DNA of 64,000 nt, from positions 101,495,578 through 101,559,577 of the forward strand of contig OZ018321.1 in assembly GCA_963969495.1 (NCBI GenBank), read 5' to 3'. This DNA comes from Ceratothoa steindachneri. Taxonomy: Eukaryota > Arthropoda > Malacostraca > Isopoda > Cymothoidae. Positions within the stretch are counted from its first letter, which is position 1, and each line of letters starts with the position of its first letter. Position numbers and translations under genes: made by a program. Positions 10,778 to 22,545 of the stretch are shown here, in pieces. The notes under the pieces are model-generated. The model saw only the letters and a program-made list of their open reading frames with translations. It did not search any database and had not been told where the DNA came from.

Positions 10778-13700
10778 CTGCTAAAGATAACACATGCGTA
10801 ATGAAAATTTTAAGACAACTAATAGAATTTCTGACTTAAAATAATGATTAAAACAAAGGTAATAATAATATTAATAATTTTTGTATCGCGCAATTCAAGA
10901 CTGAAGATCTTCACAGAGGCCAAGTCTAACAACTAAGAAAAAGAGTTCAAAGGCCACTAACAACTCCCTTATTCCTCTCTTCCATTCAGTGTCACTTTTA
11001 ATCTCTTGGGAAAGTAGGAAATATCATATCTCATGAATATCGTCATAGGCAAACACCAAGTGTACAAACTCACAGTTTGCCGGTCACTTTGGCAAGAAAA
11101 CAGAGAATTGTCTAATGACCAAATGAAAAGATAAAAAAGAATAAAGACATAAAATAGTGATAACTCTCCCCCTCTTACTCCATAAATCAATTTAAGATGT
11201 CAAAAACTAATAGCCTGTGCAATTAAACCTCTCAAGAAATTGTCTTATGATTGTAACTCTTGCACTCTCTTTTGCACCTATATATTAAAATGTATGAACA
11301 ATATAAATGCAAATATAATTCCTCCTTTACCTACCTTCAAAGTGCTCAAATAGGAGGGAAAATATTTTCAAAGTAGCTTTTCTTTCAGCATTTATTCAAT
11401 TATTCACTCTGCTTTTAACCAATCTAAATAAAAGTGTATCGAAGTGATTGATCCTAAAAGTTTGTGTAACCAAAGGGCCGTGAATAAATAGGAAAACAGC
11501 CAAACACAAGCTCAGTGATACCATGATACTTGAGCTAGAGGAAAAACATTTAAACTTGCGTCTCAAAGTCATGAGTTGACTACCAATTTCCATGGGGAAG
11601 AAGGATAAACAGAAGGAATAATCAGAATAAGTATAAAAATAGATAAAAAACAGCCTCATTAATCCTGCATTGGGCCGCTTAAGGGCAGAAGAATGCACCT
11701 AAAATATAAAGAAACTAGTTTGTAGAAATAGGAACATGAATTCAAAAATACAACCTTGAAATAAAGCTACCATAAAAGGTAAGAGAATAACGCAGAGCAG
11801 AACGCAACACAAAGCAAATTATACTTCAATATGTGTGTAACACACAACGATACGAAGGCAAGAGGCGGGAGCTTATCAAATTACTAGTCCCTAAATCATA
11901 TCTCCTCTGCTGAAAATAGCTACTCCACTGCGTCAGTTGTGAGTTCTACAGAACTCAGAATCGAGAAGAGGATAGTCAATTTTGGGAGACAAACTTAATT
12001 GTCTCAGGCTGATAGGTCTTCTGTTTTGGAAGATGGGAGATCTATTTTACGAAGCGTTCTAGTAATGAATGGATGCATTCACCAAGATTTCCCCTAGATC
12101 GAAAAATCAAAGGTTATGTCTAGCATATTTTAAAAAATGTGGGAATATTAGAAATGCTATGGAATAACAGTTTATTGAATCTGTTTCAATATTGACAGGT
12201 GCTCATTTCGAGCTAACAAGGCTTTGTTATCCGCAATTATTTTAGGGCGAAGTGAACCATTGTAAAATCATAGATAGAAGGCTCTGTAGGTAAAAATGGT
12301 TGAGATAGAGAAAATGAAAAGTTAGAATTAACAGATGAATTCAGGATATATAAATTACTGAGGAGTTCCCAGCACGGCTTCCGAAGGCAACGGTCATGCC
12401 TGACGAACCTTGTGGAATTCTTCCACTTCGTTTTCAGTGAGCACGATCGGGACAAGGCGGTGGATGTAGTCTACCTAGACTTTCAGAAAGCCTTTGATAA
12501 GGTACCACACCGCCGCCTTCTCCGGAAAGTGCGAGCGCTGGGCATAGACGGAAAGGTAGCCGGCTGGATTGAGAACTGGCTAAGTGGCAGACGGCAACGG
12601 GTGGTGGTAAATGGACAGTCTTCTGAGTGGGTGCCCGTTACTAGCGGGGTGCCTAAAGGTTCTGTCCTGGGACCACTACTATTCATCATCTACGTCAACG
12701 ACACGGAAGGTGACATGGTTGCCAAGATTTCCAAATTTGCCGACAATACCAAGCTTGGTGTGAACGTTGCAAAGGATGGAAATACTGCCCGCCTGCAGCA
12801 AGATCTTAAGAAGATTGGGGAGTGGTCGGACACGTGGCAAATGCCTTTTAACGTGAACAAATGCAAAGTAATGCATATTGGCCACAGAAACCCCAAATCT
12901 CAGTATATCCTTAAGGGAACTGCATTTGAATCGAGTATCACTGAGAAGGACTTCGGTGTAACTATTACTAGCGACCTCAAGTTCTCGAAACAGTGCATCG
13001 AGGCAGAGAAGAAAGCCCAAAGGATGTTAGGCTACATAAAGCGCCAGTTTGGATACCGTAACAAAGAGATAGTACTTTGTCTGTACAACTCCCTGGTTCG
13101 GCCGCACCTGGAGTATGCCGTACAATTTTGGAGTCCTTCGTTTCGAAAGGACATCGCAAGGTTGGAACGCGTACAAGCTAGGGCAACCAAACTGATTCCC
13201 TCTATCCGACATAAAAGTTATGAGGATAGACTAAGGGAATTAAATCTGTTCTCGCTGGAAACCCGTAGACTGCGTGGTCAGCTTATCGAACTTTTCAAAA
13301 TACTTCGAGGGTTTGACAATGTTGACTACCGGGATATTTTCACACTGAGTGAGAACAGAACGCGCAATCACGGCTTCAAACTTGAACTGAAGCGTTACAA
13401 CCGCAATCTGTGTGGAATTTTTTTCACTTACAGTATCTGCGGTATGTGGAACGCACTTCCAGTGGAAGTTGTCAACAGTGAATCTGTTGACCAGTTCAAG
13501 TCAAGACTAGACAAAGTCTTGAAAAGTGGCCGTTTAGGGACGCAAAACAATTGAGCAGCCATGTGCCCGCTCGATTGCTAATCCAAAGGTACCCTCCTTG
13601 AATGGACCGTAAGGTCTCCTAGGGTACTTCTTTTCCTTGTTACTCCTTGTTACTCTTCATTCTAAAATATAGGAAATTTATACTGAGTATAAATCTCCAT

Positions 13701-14893
13701 ACAAATTAGTGTAGCAGAGATCCCGTACTCAATGTATGTACTTGAAGATCTATAAAGCGAAGAATAATCTAAAGAGAACGAACTTTGTCAGAAGGGCTGA
13801 AGCTTGATGTTTTTCAAGAACTTTATAAATAATTTTAATGGATTATCAAATGGAGGTAAATAAATAACGAAGTCATATTTACTCAGGAGAGAAAGTGGAA
13901 CATGGGGATGAAGAAGAATAGCGACTTTGTTGATTTCTAAATAGACGAGGCGAATTGCCATTCTAAAGTACAAAGCCGAGGCAGAACAATGCAAAGGAAT
14001 AACGTCAATATAAAAGATTTCGGGAACGAATAAAAATGCAATGGTATAATTTTAGACTAATCACTTAATATCCTTCATTCTATGAGACCTCTTTCAATTA
14101 TCTTCTAGAAATAAACTGAAACTGTGGGCCTATTTTGAACGATGAAGTTTGAGTGATTGAGAGCTCACAAAGTGCTATAGTTTGAATGTGAACGAGAATA
14201 AAACTAGCGTTCAAGGCTTAGAAAAACAGAAAAAGAAAAGTAAATCGACGGTAAATATAGGTGTGTGGCAGTATTGGTCAAAAGAAAGGGTATCATGGTT
14301 AAAGATACGTGACCATAATCTCCTAAAAAGCCTGCAAGAAGGATACATTTGAAACCTCACTTAGATATTTTAATCCTTCAAGTAGAAAGACGTTCCTTTG
14401 CATCCACATTTGTCGAGAATTTTGCCCCGTCTCTCATTTTTAATTCTACCTAAGTTTCCTAAACGTTTCAAAAATATTTTTCTCTTTCACTTTTGTAGTC
14501 AAATATTTTCTTTCATCATCTAGCAAAACGTATTTCTTCTCTTACATACGCGTATAAGACTTGCTTTTGAAAATAAAATGAGCTAAACTTTTCCGAAGTT
14601 CAACCATCTTAAAACGTATTTAAAGTAACGTTGAAAATAATTAAGAACGATTCCATTTGTTTGTGACGATAAACGAGGATTACTATAAGAGAATCGATTG
14701 ATACACATCTTTTTGAGTGTGTTAGAAAGATTCTATGAAAATTTCCTCCGTGGCGAGGCACAGTGCTCGGCCCCCAGGACCTGATGCAGTCTCGGATGTC
14801 AATGTTTACCTTATATTAACTGCACCTCATTTTCCAAACTCTGCTAAGATTTTCCTCCATTCATAAATCGGGCTCTTTCAAACAGTAACTTAC
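10778..14893 (-). other. Probable 4.1 kb phase-0 intron
   Basis: This lies between two minus-strand exons with good splice signals: donor GTAAGT at 14893-14888 and acceptor CAG at 10780-10778. Apart from the plus-strand LINE at 12347-13660, the parts 10778-12346 and 13661-14893 are AT-rich with no recognised gene. A short GC-richer patch at 14748-14800 was not identified. Confidence 0.45.
12347..13660 (+). mobile_element. CR1-like LINE, reverse-transcriptase 3' half plus tail
   Basis: Truncated 5' copy of a non-LTR retrotransposon. One frame of 380 codons (12412-13554) is open to its natural end. It encodes RT motifs in order: a GFR-type motif upstream (QHGFRRQRSCLTNLVEF, in the same frame from 12347), VVYLDFQKAFDKVPH, WIENWLSGR, GVPKGSVLGPLLFIIYVND, and KFADNTKLG, followed by the C-terminal RLERVQARATKL and MWNALPVEVV regions typical of these LINEs. 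The catalytic FADD is FADN, with the second aspartate codon changed to AAT (about 12745), so the enzyme should be dead. PQG is PKG. The tail after the stop contains GGTCTCCTAGGGTAC and ends in a short tandem of CCTTGTTACT. The same tail recurs at 57997. It sits antisense inside the putative host intron. Confidence 0.9.
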
Positions 14894-15397
14894 CTTCTGA
14901 AACTGGTTGGGGTCAGGGTAGTGTGATGGAGAGGCAGGTGACCTTAATATTTTTCCTTGATCTAGCTGACTAGATTGAGAATTTGATTGGACTGTTAGAA
15001 ATGAATAGGACGAATTGCTGTTCGTGATAGTAAAAATAGGGTAAGTAACGTCTTTCTGAGGAGGTCTATTCGAGTCATACTGCTGTTTGGAAAGCTTGAA
15101 ATTAGCGCTGTTGTCATTAGTTTGTCCTTCTTCTTTTGGCGGGTGTCGCTCGTCGGCTAGTGTCAACCGGGAGGAAGAAGTAAAAGATGACTCCTGCTTA
15201 TGAGAGTGAATTTTGAGCGCAGGTGCCAGTGATGTCACATGAGCAGGAGAGAGTAAAGGTGTAGGCAAGGGTGAGGGATTCTGAGAAATGGAGGCGGGAG
15301 GCTCCCACGTCTCCTCGATTCGAAGCTGTATACAGGCGAGAGAGGCAGCATCTTCCTTGCTGCATGCCAAATCACCACTCACGACCAGTTGTTGCAG
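14894..15397 (-). CDS. Candidate host-gene exon, FERM F2-like helices and disordered linker
   Basis: A 504-base, 168-codon internal exon, phase 0 at both ends. The acceptor is a TTTTCTATTATTTTAG tract ending at 15398 and the donor is CAGAAG|GTAAGT at 14893. The open frame would stop just inside the intron, as expected. The first 30 residues (LVVSGDLACSKEDAASLA then IQLRIEETW) resemble the opening helices of the FERM F2 subdomain, where a SG..(C/V)..EEA..LA..Q pattern is typical. The rest is rich in Ser, Pro, Gln and Asn and looks disordered, so the F2 fold would carry a long insert before LPPTYW in the next exon. It joins in frame to the exon at 10478-10777. I do not recognise the specific protein. 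Confidence 0.55.
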
Positions 15398-16119
15398 CTA
15401 AAATAATAGAAAACGAGAATACGTTAAAAATCGTTTTGACAAACATTATATTAAATTTCTGTTTAATGTATCAAATAATCTGAGACGTTAATATACATAT
15501 ATTATCGAAGATTTATTTCAAACTCGACTTTAGTTGCTTCATAAAAAGAAACAAATTAAAGAAAGCAAAATTCTTCCGATCAAAACAGAAAGAATTGCAA
15601 TCTATATGATAGAAAAATCTCTTGCATAAAGAGTTTTTACTTTCTATCATCGACCAGGTCAAGGAAGTTACAAGATCGAACACTGGTATCAGTATACTAA
15701 CTTTCCCTTTATATGCCCTATAGCATTACAACCCACCCTACCGAAATTAGAATAATACAATTTGTGATTCCAAATAGTTTTATTATGTGATATGAATGAA
15801 TTTGATATTCATTTGGTATGCCAAATCGCAGCCATTGATTTATTGGTACACATTAGTTTGTTTGTCAAGGAATTTCGGCTTTTTTTTAAATCATGAAGGA
15901 AAATTATAATACAGTAAAGAAGATATCCTATTACAACTGCCTTAATACAGATAGAGATCAATTGAACTTTTCACAATATTTATGCCACTGGACAGGTATT
16001 GTTTTCTCTAAGAAATTACAATCATTGTATTCTACGATTTCAATTTTGGATATAATGATATTAAAGCTCCTGCTAGCATCAAAAGAGCATTTGAGATGAT
16101 CATCCCTACAGTGTTAATG
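15398..16119. other. AT-rich stretch, no gene seen
   Basis: No coding motif or repeat was recognised. It may be an intron upstream of the exon at 14894-15397. Confidence 0.4.
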
Positions 16120-16710
16120 CTTAGCGTAGACTTAATGAGTTTGGATCTGGAAACATGGACACTAATATTAAATCACATAGGATCCAAAACCAATTAATAA
16201 TCATTAAGGATTATCGGCTGCAGTAGCTAATAATCCAAGAGTATCAGATAGAGCATTTTCTGAAGACTTTGGGACTTCTGCAGTCCCGACATCACGTTTT
16301 ACCAGGGCAAAATGGAAGGTTAAAGAATTGAAAAGATGGATTTACCACTAACCAAATAAGATAGATATTTAAAGAGAATTTCTAGCTGTGATGATAAATA
16401 AATCGTATACAATAAAAGGAAGAGGTTTGCTATATGACTAGATAGGAATGAAAAAAACAAGTCATAAGAAAAAGCCTTTTTTGCACTCACCAAAAATTAT
16501 AATTTGGTGGAATAGCAAAGGAATCATCCATTTTCATTTTTGGAGACTGGGTAAACAATAACAGCAACCCAACTCTCGATATAATTGCTAAAATAAATTT
16601 AAGATCGATAATTAAAATTGCCTCTTGCATTGGTCAGCGGACATGGACCAGTACTGCTTCATGACAATACCAGGTTCCACATTTCTCAGTTAGCTGCGTC
16701 TATTCACCTA
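16120..16710 (+). pseudogene. mariner-type transposase relic
   Basis: A decayed mariner transposase in several frames. I read a DDKSYTIK-like segment near 16390, a KKPFLHSPKIIIWW block followed by KGIIHFHF at 16470-16545 (the region around the catalytic VWW..GII motif), and PVLLHDNTRFHISQLAA at 16648-16700, which is the second-aspartate HDN motif. The third acidic residue and the C-terminus are missing. Stops and frameshifts are frequent. It differs from the mariners at 44970-45760 and 61619-62552. Confidence 0.65.
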
Positions 16711-16789
16711 GCATTTATATAATAATATAAATAATAATGATAAATAATAATAATAATCATATATCATGGCTTTCACTCTAAAGAGTAGA

Positions 16790-17738
16790 AAGGTCTTTAT
16801 CTTCTTCGGTGATCGCGTCTTGTGAATTATTAACCCGATGTGAGAGCCGCATGCTCGATCGATCGCAAACCGAGCATCTGAAGTTCTGGTTCCACTCTAG
16901 GATTTAAGAGACGCCTGTGAGTGAAATTGTTCAGTGTGAAAATTTCCGGCATTCTCAGAGAACCCACGATCTTCATCAGAACAGTGATGGTTCCAGTGGC
17001 GCGAAAGATCAAGACGACTGAAACATTGATCTGATTGCAACCCTCGCGTGCCTTTGGGTATTTTCCCAGTGGCCATCTAACTAGTCCTGTTGTTCGCTTC
17101 CCGTTTATACGTCGATGCATAGGGTGCTCGTAGTTAGATATAGCTTTTTTGCGTGTGTTTTTTACATCCATTTACTGTCAGCTACATTCAAACGTTCCCA
17201 CTCCCTCGACACAGTCACATTGGTGCTAACATGTCCGCTCCCAGACACCTTTGGTGATGTGGTCGCCTCAGACTCCTCCCTGGGACGCGGGGGAATTAAG
17301 TTTCCCTTCTCCCACGCCTAGAATGTTCCGCGTTCGTGGAAGAATATCCTTTGGATCATCGCCCCCAAGATCTCCTAGTATTCAACGGATGAATCCTAGT
17401 GCTGTGCATTGGTTCTTGAGGGTAAGGTTCAAATTGCAAGGTTACTCAAGGTAAGTGCACAGTTTCATATTCCAGGGAGAACGGAGCCTGTCTTTAAAAT
17501 TTGCCCTCCTGTTGACTCTTCCTGATTTATTATTCTAAACTTTTAAAAAGACCATCTCTAAACTAACGAGGTTTCTCTAAGCTGACTGCGTTTGGAAAAT
17601 CTCCCCTGAAGAACCCACTCATATCTTTTCAAATCCTCACTCCTATAGGTTGACTCTTCCTTGGTTTCCAGCTACCTATATTTCGTAAATTAACTTATTA
17701 CGTTGATCCCCGCCTTTCAACCCAACATTGGGGCTAAC
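16790..17738. repeat. GC-shifted block, probable retroelement remnant
   Basis: This block is richer in GC than its flanks and contains open frames on both strands without identifiable motifs. On the minus strand TGTTAGCCCCAATGT at 17739 and TGTTAGCACCAATGT near 17233 are near-identical, about 500 bases apart, and have the TGTT start of many LTRs. It could be an LTR or solo-LTR fragment; no gag or pol was seen. Confidence 0.25.
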
Positions 17739-17739
17739 A

Positions 17740-17791
<52 letters not shown>
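17739..17791. repeat. (AAT)n microsatellite
   Basis: About 17 uninterrupted trinucleotide units, starting exactly where the preceding block's TGTTAGCCCC-like terminus ends. Confidence 0.95.
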
Positions 17792-18904
17792 GCGGTAGAG
17801 TCAATTGCTTGTCTTAGAGAAAGAGCCATGCCCCAGTCATGCCCGATGCCGTATAAAGGTGGCTACTAATTGATATACTAACCGCATACCATCACTGAGT
17901 AAATTGCAGTTTACTTTAAAAGTAACAAATATCTTTAAAATATAAGAAAATGTGTCGTTTTTAAATAGTTACCCTTTGGAAATATTTTCTTTGATATCTC
18001 TTTTAGAGCCTGAGCTTCGGGGTAACTGTTCTCAAGAAATTTTAATATCATAACAGCCTACAAATAATTATTTGCGGCATTTCAAATCTTTAGGTATTCT
18101 GCAATATAATTGGGTTAAAATACAATCTTAAGGTGATACATTTCTAGTTATTGTTATCGTAATGCAAATTGGTTCGACAAATTAAATGCAAATGTCTCAT
18201 TCTAAGAACATATTTAAAATACAATTTAAATTTTTTTTTAAGATTTGCCAATTTTCTAAGTATGAAACAAAAAAATTATATATTATTTTTGACTTGAGAA
18301 GGTAGGTAGTGTCAGGTATCAAAGTAATTTTTGGCACTACGACCCTTAGAGATGAAGTATTATTTCAGTACATTATAGTTTTATCCAATTGCTAAAGTTT
18401 ACTGAATTTTATTATAAGTTACTAATTTATAAATATAATATAATATTGATTGCAGATAAACCAGGCCTTCATACTCAAGGCAAAATAAACTAACTTTTGA
18501 CTGCCAACTATAATACGGTTTCCTGAATGAGCCCTTCTGACTATACAACTACTGAATGCTGATAAATATAATACTTCTTCAGTGTTTCTACATTTAGTTT
18601 TATCCAATATATTTTAAGGATATTCACTGTTATTTAATAAACAATATATTTTTATATTTCTATGTTGATTAGAGGATATTAAAAGCACATTTTCATATTA
18701 ATGTAATTTATTGAAACAAAAAAACAAAGAAAAAAACCTTTCGGTTGGTAACTTCTTCTACCTATTCAAGTATAGTTCATCGAAAAATTAAAAAGTAATT
18801 TAGTGACTACCGTGATATCCCTTCATATTATGGACAAGTTTGTCCAGATTCGGCTTGACTAGATAGAGAACAGAGCTGAATATGTTGAGGATTCAGATGG
18901 TTCC
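17792..18904. other. AT-rich stretch, no gene seen
   Basis: No coding or repeat signature was recognised. Confidence 0.4.
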
Positions 18905-20600
18905 TTGGTTTAGTTTTGATCTTCACAAGAGCTGAAAATCCTTGTTAACAGAGTATGTGGTAAGAAATGGAATAAGAGCGTTTTTAGCTTCATGAATCAG
19001 AATAGGTTTATCTTTCAGTTGAGCCCAGAATTCTAAGTATGAGAGACTTTCAAAACGTTGTTTCTGCACCTGATTTTCCAGGAGAACTAAAAGTTCTTGA
19101 AATCCGGGGATATCTTCTCCAACATAATTGACGTTCGCACCAAACACATTTCTTACCCAGCTTTCTTGACATACATCAACATTTTCTGGCAAATATTTGT
19201 CTGTTTCCTCCTGAAGCTTTTGTAAATGATCTTGGAAATATAATTTAATGTCAGCAAGCTATTTCTGATGAATTTTCCACCACTGCAACCAGCTCTGGAA
19301 AAACAACTGTTTTTCTAGTTGCTTATTTTTCTCTTTAGATTGCAAGTTTCTTCTTGAATTATGTAATTTTTCCACTGATGTCTACTATAGTTTGGTTTCG
19401 GCAATGCATGCCTGAGTTTAATCCATTCAAGTACCTGAAAATGTCGCTCTCAATATGTTAGCTTTGCCACCCAAGCAGCATCTTTGAAACAGTAGGCCAG
19501 CTTATGCTTCTTCTCTAGGAGAAAAAGTTTTATTTCAGTTTTAAGTTCAATAACCCGTCCAAGGTTGTTGCCTCGAGACAGCCAACGGACATCAGAGTTG
19601 GAAAGTGTGCCATGGTGATATGATCCCATTTCTTCATACATTTTACGTAAAATGCGCGAGTTTAAAGCTCTGCCATTTATAAAATTTGCAATTTGGATAA
19701 CATCATTTAACACAACATGGACTTCTGGCTGTAAAGGTTAAGAGGCCAGGTTTTTCCGATGTAAGAAACAGTGAATTATTATGACATCAGGATTTTCTCG
19801 AATTCCCATCATCGATGCCGATCCATCAGTACACCAAGCCGAACAGTTCAATCAGTCTACATATATTATGTTTCTTGAAAATCTGTCACCCATAACAAAG
19901 ATATCTTCTCCTGTGGTGGTGGTGATGGTGGTTGTTGACAGGGCATTAAACGAGAGAAATCCTCTCAGAATTCTGTCATCTCCTCTGTACCTCACAAAAA
20001 AACATGAGTTGAGGTTTGCCAACAATGTACAGACACTCTTTGTTTTGCAATGAAAGTTTACCTGCATTTTTCAGTGCCAAAATTAATTGATCCAAAATCT
20101 ATAATGACATGAGATCAATTCGACGTTTGATGCTCTTGTTTAAAATTGTTACAGACTCAATTTTCATAGCTACATCAGCTCCACAAGTAGTATTCACCAT
20201 AGCAACTGCTGTTTGTTTCAACAGCCCCTCTCCAATGTTGTGAGACTTATTGTATAGCACAGTATACAATGTCACCTCAAAGGATGCCAAGGAATCTTTC
20301 TCTTAAGAAAAAACTGAGCTTGAAGAAGCATCAATCCGACTTCGTTTTACCTGTTTTTCCTTATCCTTCCAATAACATAGTAGCTTTTCAATAAAGTTTA
20401 GATGAGCTGAACACAAGTAAGGTTTCAGTTTGTTTTCATTGATTGATTTATTGGCAAGAACTTGCAAACACTGAATACACTGAATACACCATATAAAATC
20501 AAGTTTATACCATTAACTACGCCAGAAAAAATATGAATGCTCTTCGATATCTTCAGCACCTCTGTTTCATGCATATAAGGGACCAAAATGGAAAACTTGG
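18905..20600 (-). pseudogene. hAT transposase relic (BED zinc finger, Buster/ZBED5-like)
   Basis: Collinear minus-strand fragments follow the order of a hAT-superfamily transposase. Near 20490-20400 there is a degenerate BED-like finger (CIQC...LKPYLCSAH). At 20290-20100 there is HNIGEGLLKQTAVAMV with a KRRIDLMS segment, then FVRYRGDD...LSTTTTGEDIF at 19990-19900, and CTDGSASMMG at 19830-19800. HCFLHR at 19770 is followed by VLNDVIQIANFINGRALNSR and SDVRWLSRGNNLGRV at 19715-19555. A C-terminal dimerisation-like region (YLEFWAQLKD, ALIPFLTTYSV) lies at 19050-18950. The TDG and W motifs are typical of the ZBED5/SCAND3-like Buster group. Stops at several points make it dead. Terminal repeats and an 8-bp target duplication were not identified. 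Confidence 0.8.
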
Positions 20601-21092
20601 ATTTATTTCGTCATAAGTGATTTGAGTTTTTGTGCTTATCGAGATGAAACTGGCACTTTTAACTCTTGCTAAGCTAGCAGATATGGATGGTTTTGGATTT
20701 ATAGCATTAGTCGGGCGCCTATTGGCAGAAAAGCTGACCCTACCACGCATAGAACCAATCTGTATTCGGGTACTCATAACCACATACCGCTGAGTGGTCC
20801 CGAATAGGTTCCACGATTTTTGGTTGGTGTCAAGAACACAATACAACCTGGACACCTTGCTTCCCTTCAAATGAGGAAAATCTCATGGTTCTTTCTATGA
20901 GGCTATTCATTTGTTCGTCAGTTGTTTTTTTTTCCCTAAACGATTGTCTTTGTTCGTCGATACATTTAAATGACGTCACATTTCTCTGTTTATTAACTAT
21001 TTATCTATATCATTTTTCTTCTGCCCATGATGATGTAAACATGAAAGCGCTTGGGCTTATTCTGTGTATTATTTTCCTTTGGGATATTTGAA

Positions 21093-21128
<36 letters not shown>

Positions 21129-22079
21129 ATATATATATATATGTCCCATGATCCATGGAACATAGGGTTATTCACTCTAGAGATTTCAAATCTGCCATCG
21201 TATTTGGCGCTGGGTGGCACCATCTAGTGTCAGAAGCCTCATTTAACCATTCAAAGGCCCTTTCAAGTGATTTGAACCATGGGAAACCATCAATGCAATA
21301 ACAATGTGTCATCTTATGACAAAACACCACACCGCCAGTCATTGAAGGGACTTTCCCTTTTGTTTTATCTGGAAATGTCCGAATTGTTTTTGCAACTTTT
21401 CTTTGATCTGCTGTTTTCCAAAAGAAGTACTATGGAAATTTATTTCTATTCTCTATGTACTATATTCTTTCCCTTTGATATAGTTGATAGCATCTCTTAA
21501 ATATTATTTATAATGTAATCTTCAGTGTTTTTAGGAGCCCTTATTTCAACATAGGAGTATCTGGTGTATAAAGTACCCGGAACTTTCCTGTAAAAGCAGG
21601 CGTCTGCCTGTTAGACACATCATTGTTACATAGTCAAAATTAACGGGTTTTTGCAAAACTTCTGTATAACTCTGTGTATAACTAATTTCGTGTAAAACTT
21701 AAAAATTCTTACGTATGTATACCTTAACTTTATATTACGGTTAGAAAAACATGCTTGTAATGGATAACAATTCCAACTTATATGAAGAATAGCGGCGAAA
21801 CTTGACCCAATTGAACAATAGGGGTCCCAGATTTGCCCATTTGTACAATAGAAATCCTACCTTCCGATGTACAGTCTCAAAATATGAATTATAAAAATAA
21901 ATGTTAAAAAAGTAAATCCTATGTTAGGTTTCGTTTAATGAGCGTATAAGGAATATGCAGTGCTATTGATACAAACATTAACCTAAACAAGGCAAATTTC
22001 AACCATCCATGCTAATAGTGAAATAGCCTTATAATTTCTGTATTAGTAACGGTTTTATCAACGCTTTATAGCTCTCATA
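20601..22079. other. AT-rich stretch, no gene seen
   Basis: Apart from the (TA)n tract at 21094-21142 nothing was recognised. The first 270 bases may be 5' sequence of the hAT relic. Confidence 0.4.
21094..21142. repeat. (TA)n microsatellite
   Basis: Alternating TA tract of 49 bases with one TTG interruption. Confidence 0.95.
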
Positions 22080-22545
22080 ATTCTAGCAGTATCAAACACT
22101 GGTGGGAAAATAAAAGAGCAATAATAAGTGTGTCAATCTCACATTCTATCCATACTTATAATCACAATATTCGAGGAACTGATCGCATAAATATATATCG
22201 AGATAGAAGTTGCCGTAAAGAATGGTAGCAATGGATATTCACTTGGCCTTTAGATGCTGCTATAAATAATGCTTGGGTATTAGCAAAGGAATGGATAAAC
22301 AATATTCATCATAAACAATTTCGTCACGAAGAGTAGAGTACCTTCATAGAAGGTTGGGCGGAAACCGTTAGCCTCTTAATTGTAATAAGACTTAAGTATT
22401 TCTCATTTAATCAAAATTATTGAAGGTAATAAGAGAAGGTAGAGCGCCATGTCTCGCTGCAAAAGTGCTTGACGCAAAGAATGTACCAAGTGCAATGTTA
22501 GATTATGTTTACCTTGCGTCATGATATATCACAGCAAATAATAAC
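22080..22545 (+). pseudogene. piggyBac-like transposase C-terminal relic
   Basis: In shifting frames the sequence reads SNTGG, a degenerate YRDRSCRKEW block, then IFTWPLDAAINNAWVLA and KQFRHEE at 22230-22335, corresponding to the C-terminal half of PGBD/piggyBac transposases (KW..P...WL.DVAINNAW pattern). It is followed at 22450-22545 by a cysteine-rich finger reading SRCKSA, stop, RKECTKCNVRLCLPCVMIYHSK, the targeting domain of this superfamily. The N-terminal DDD core is absent. Several stops show it is dead. The TTAA target was not searched successfully. Confidence 0.7.

Noticed and set aside
15271..15483. Plus-strand frame over the FERM-like exon
   Set aside because: It is the antisense shadow of the minus-strand exon and lacks splice signals.
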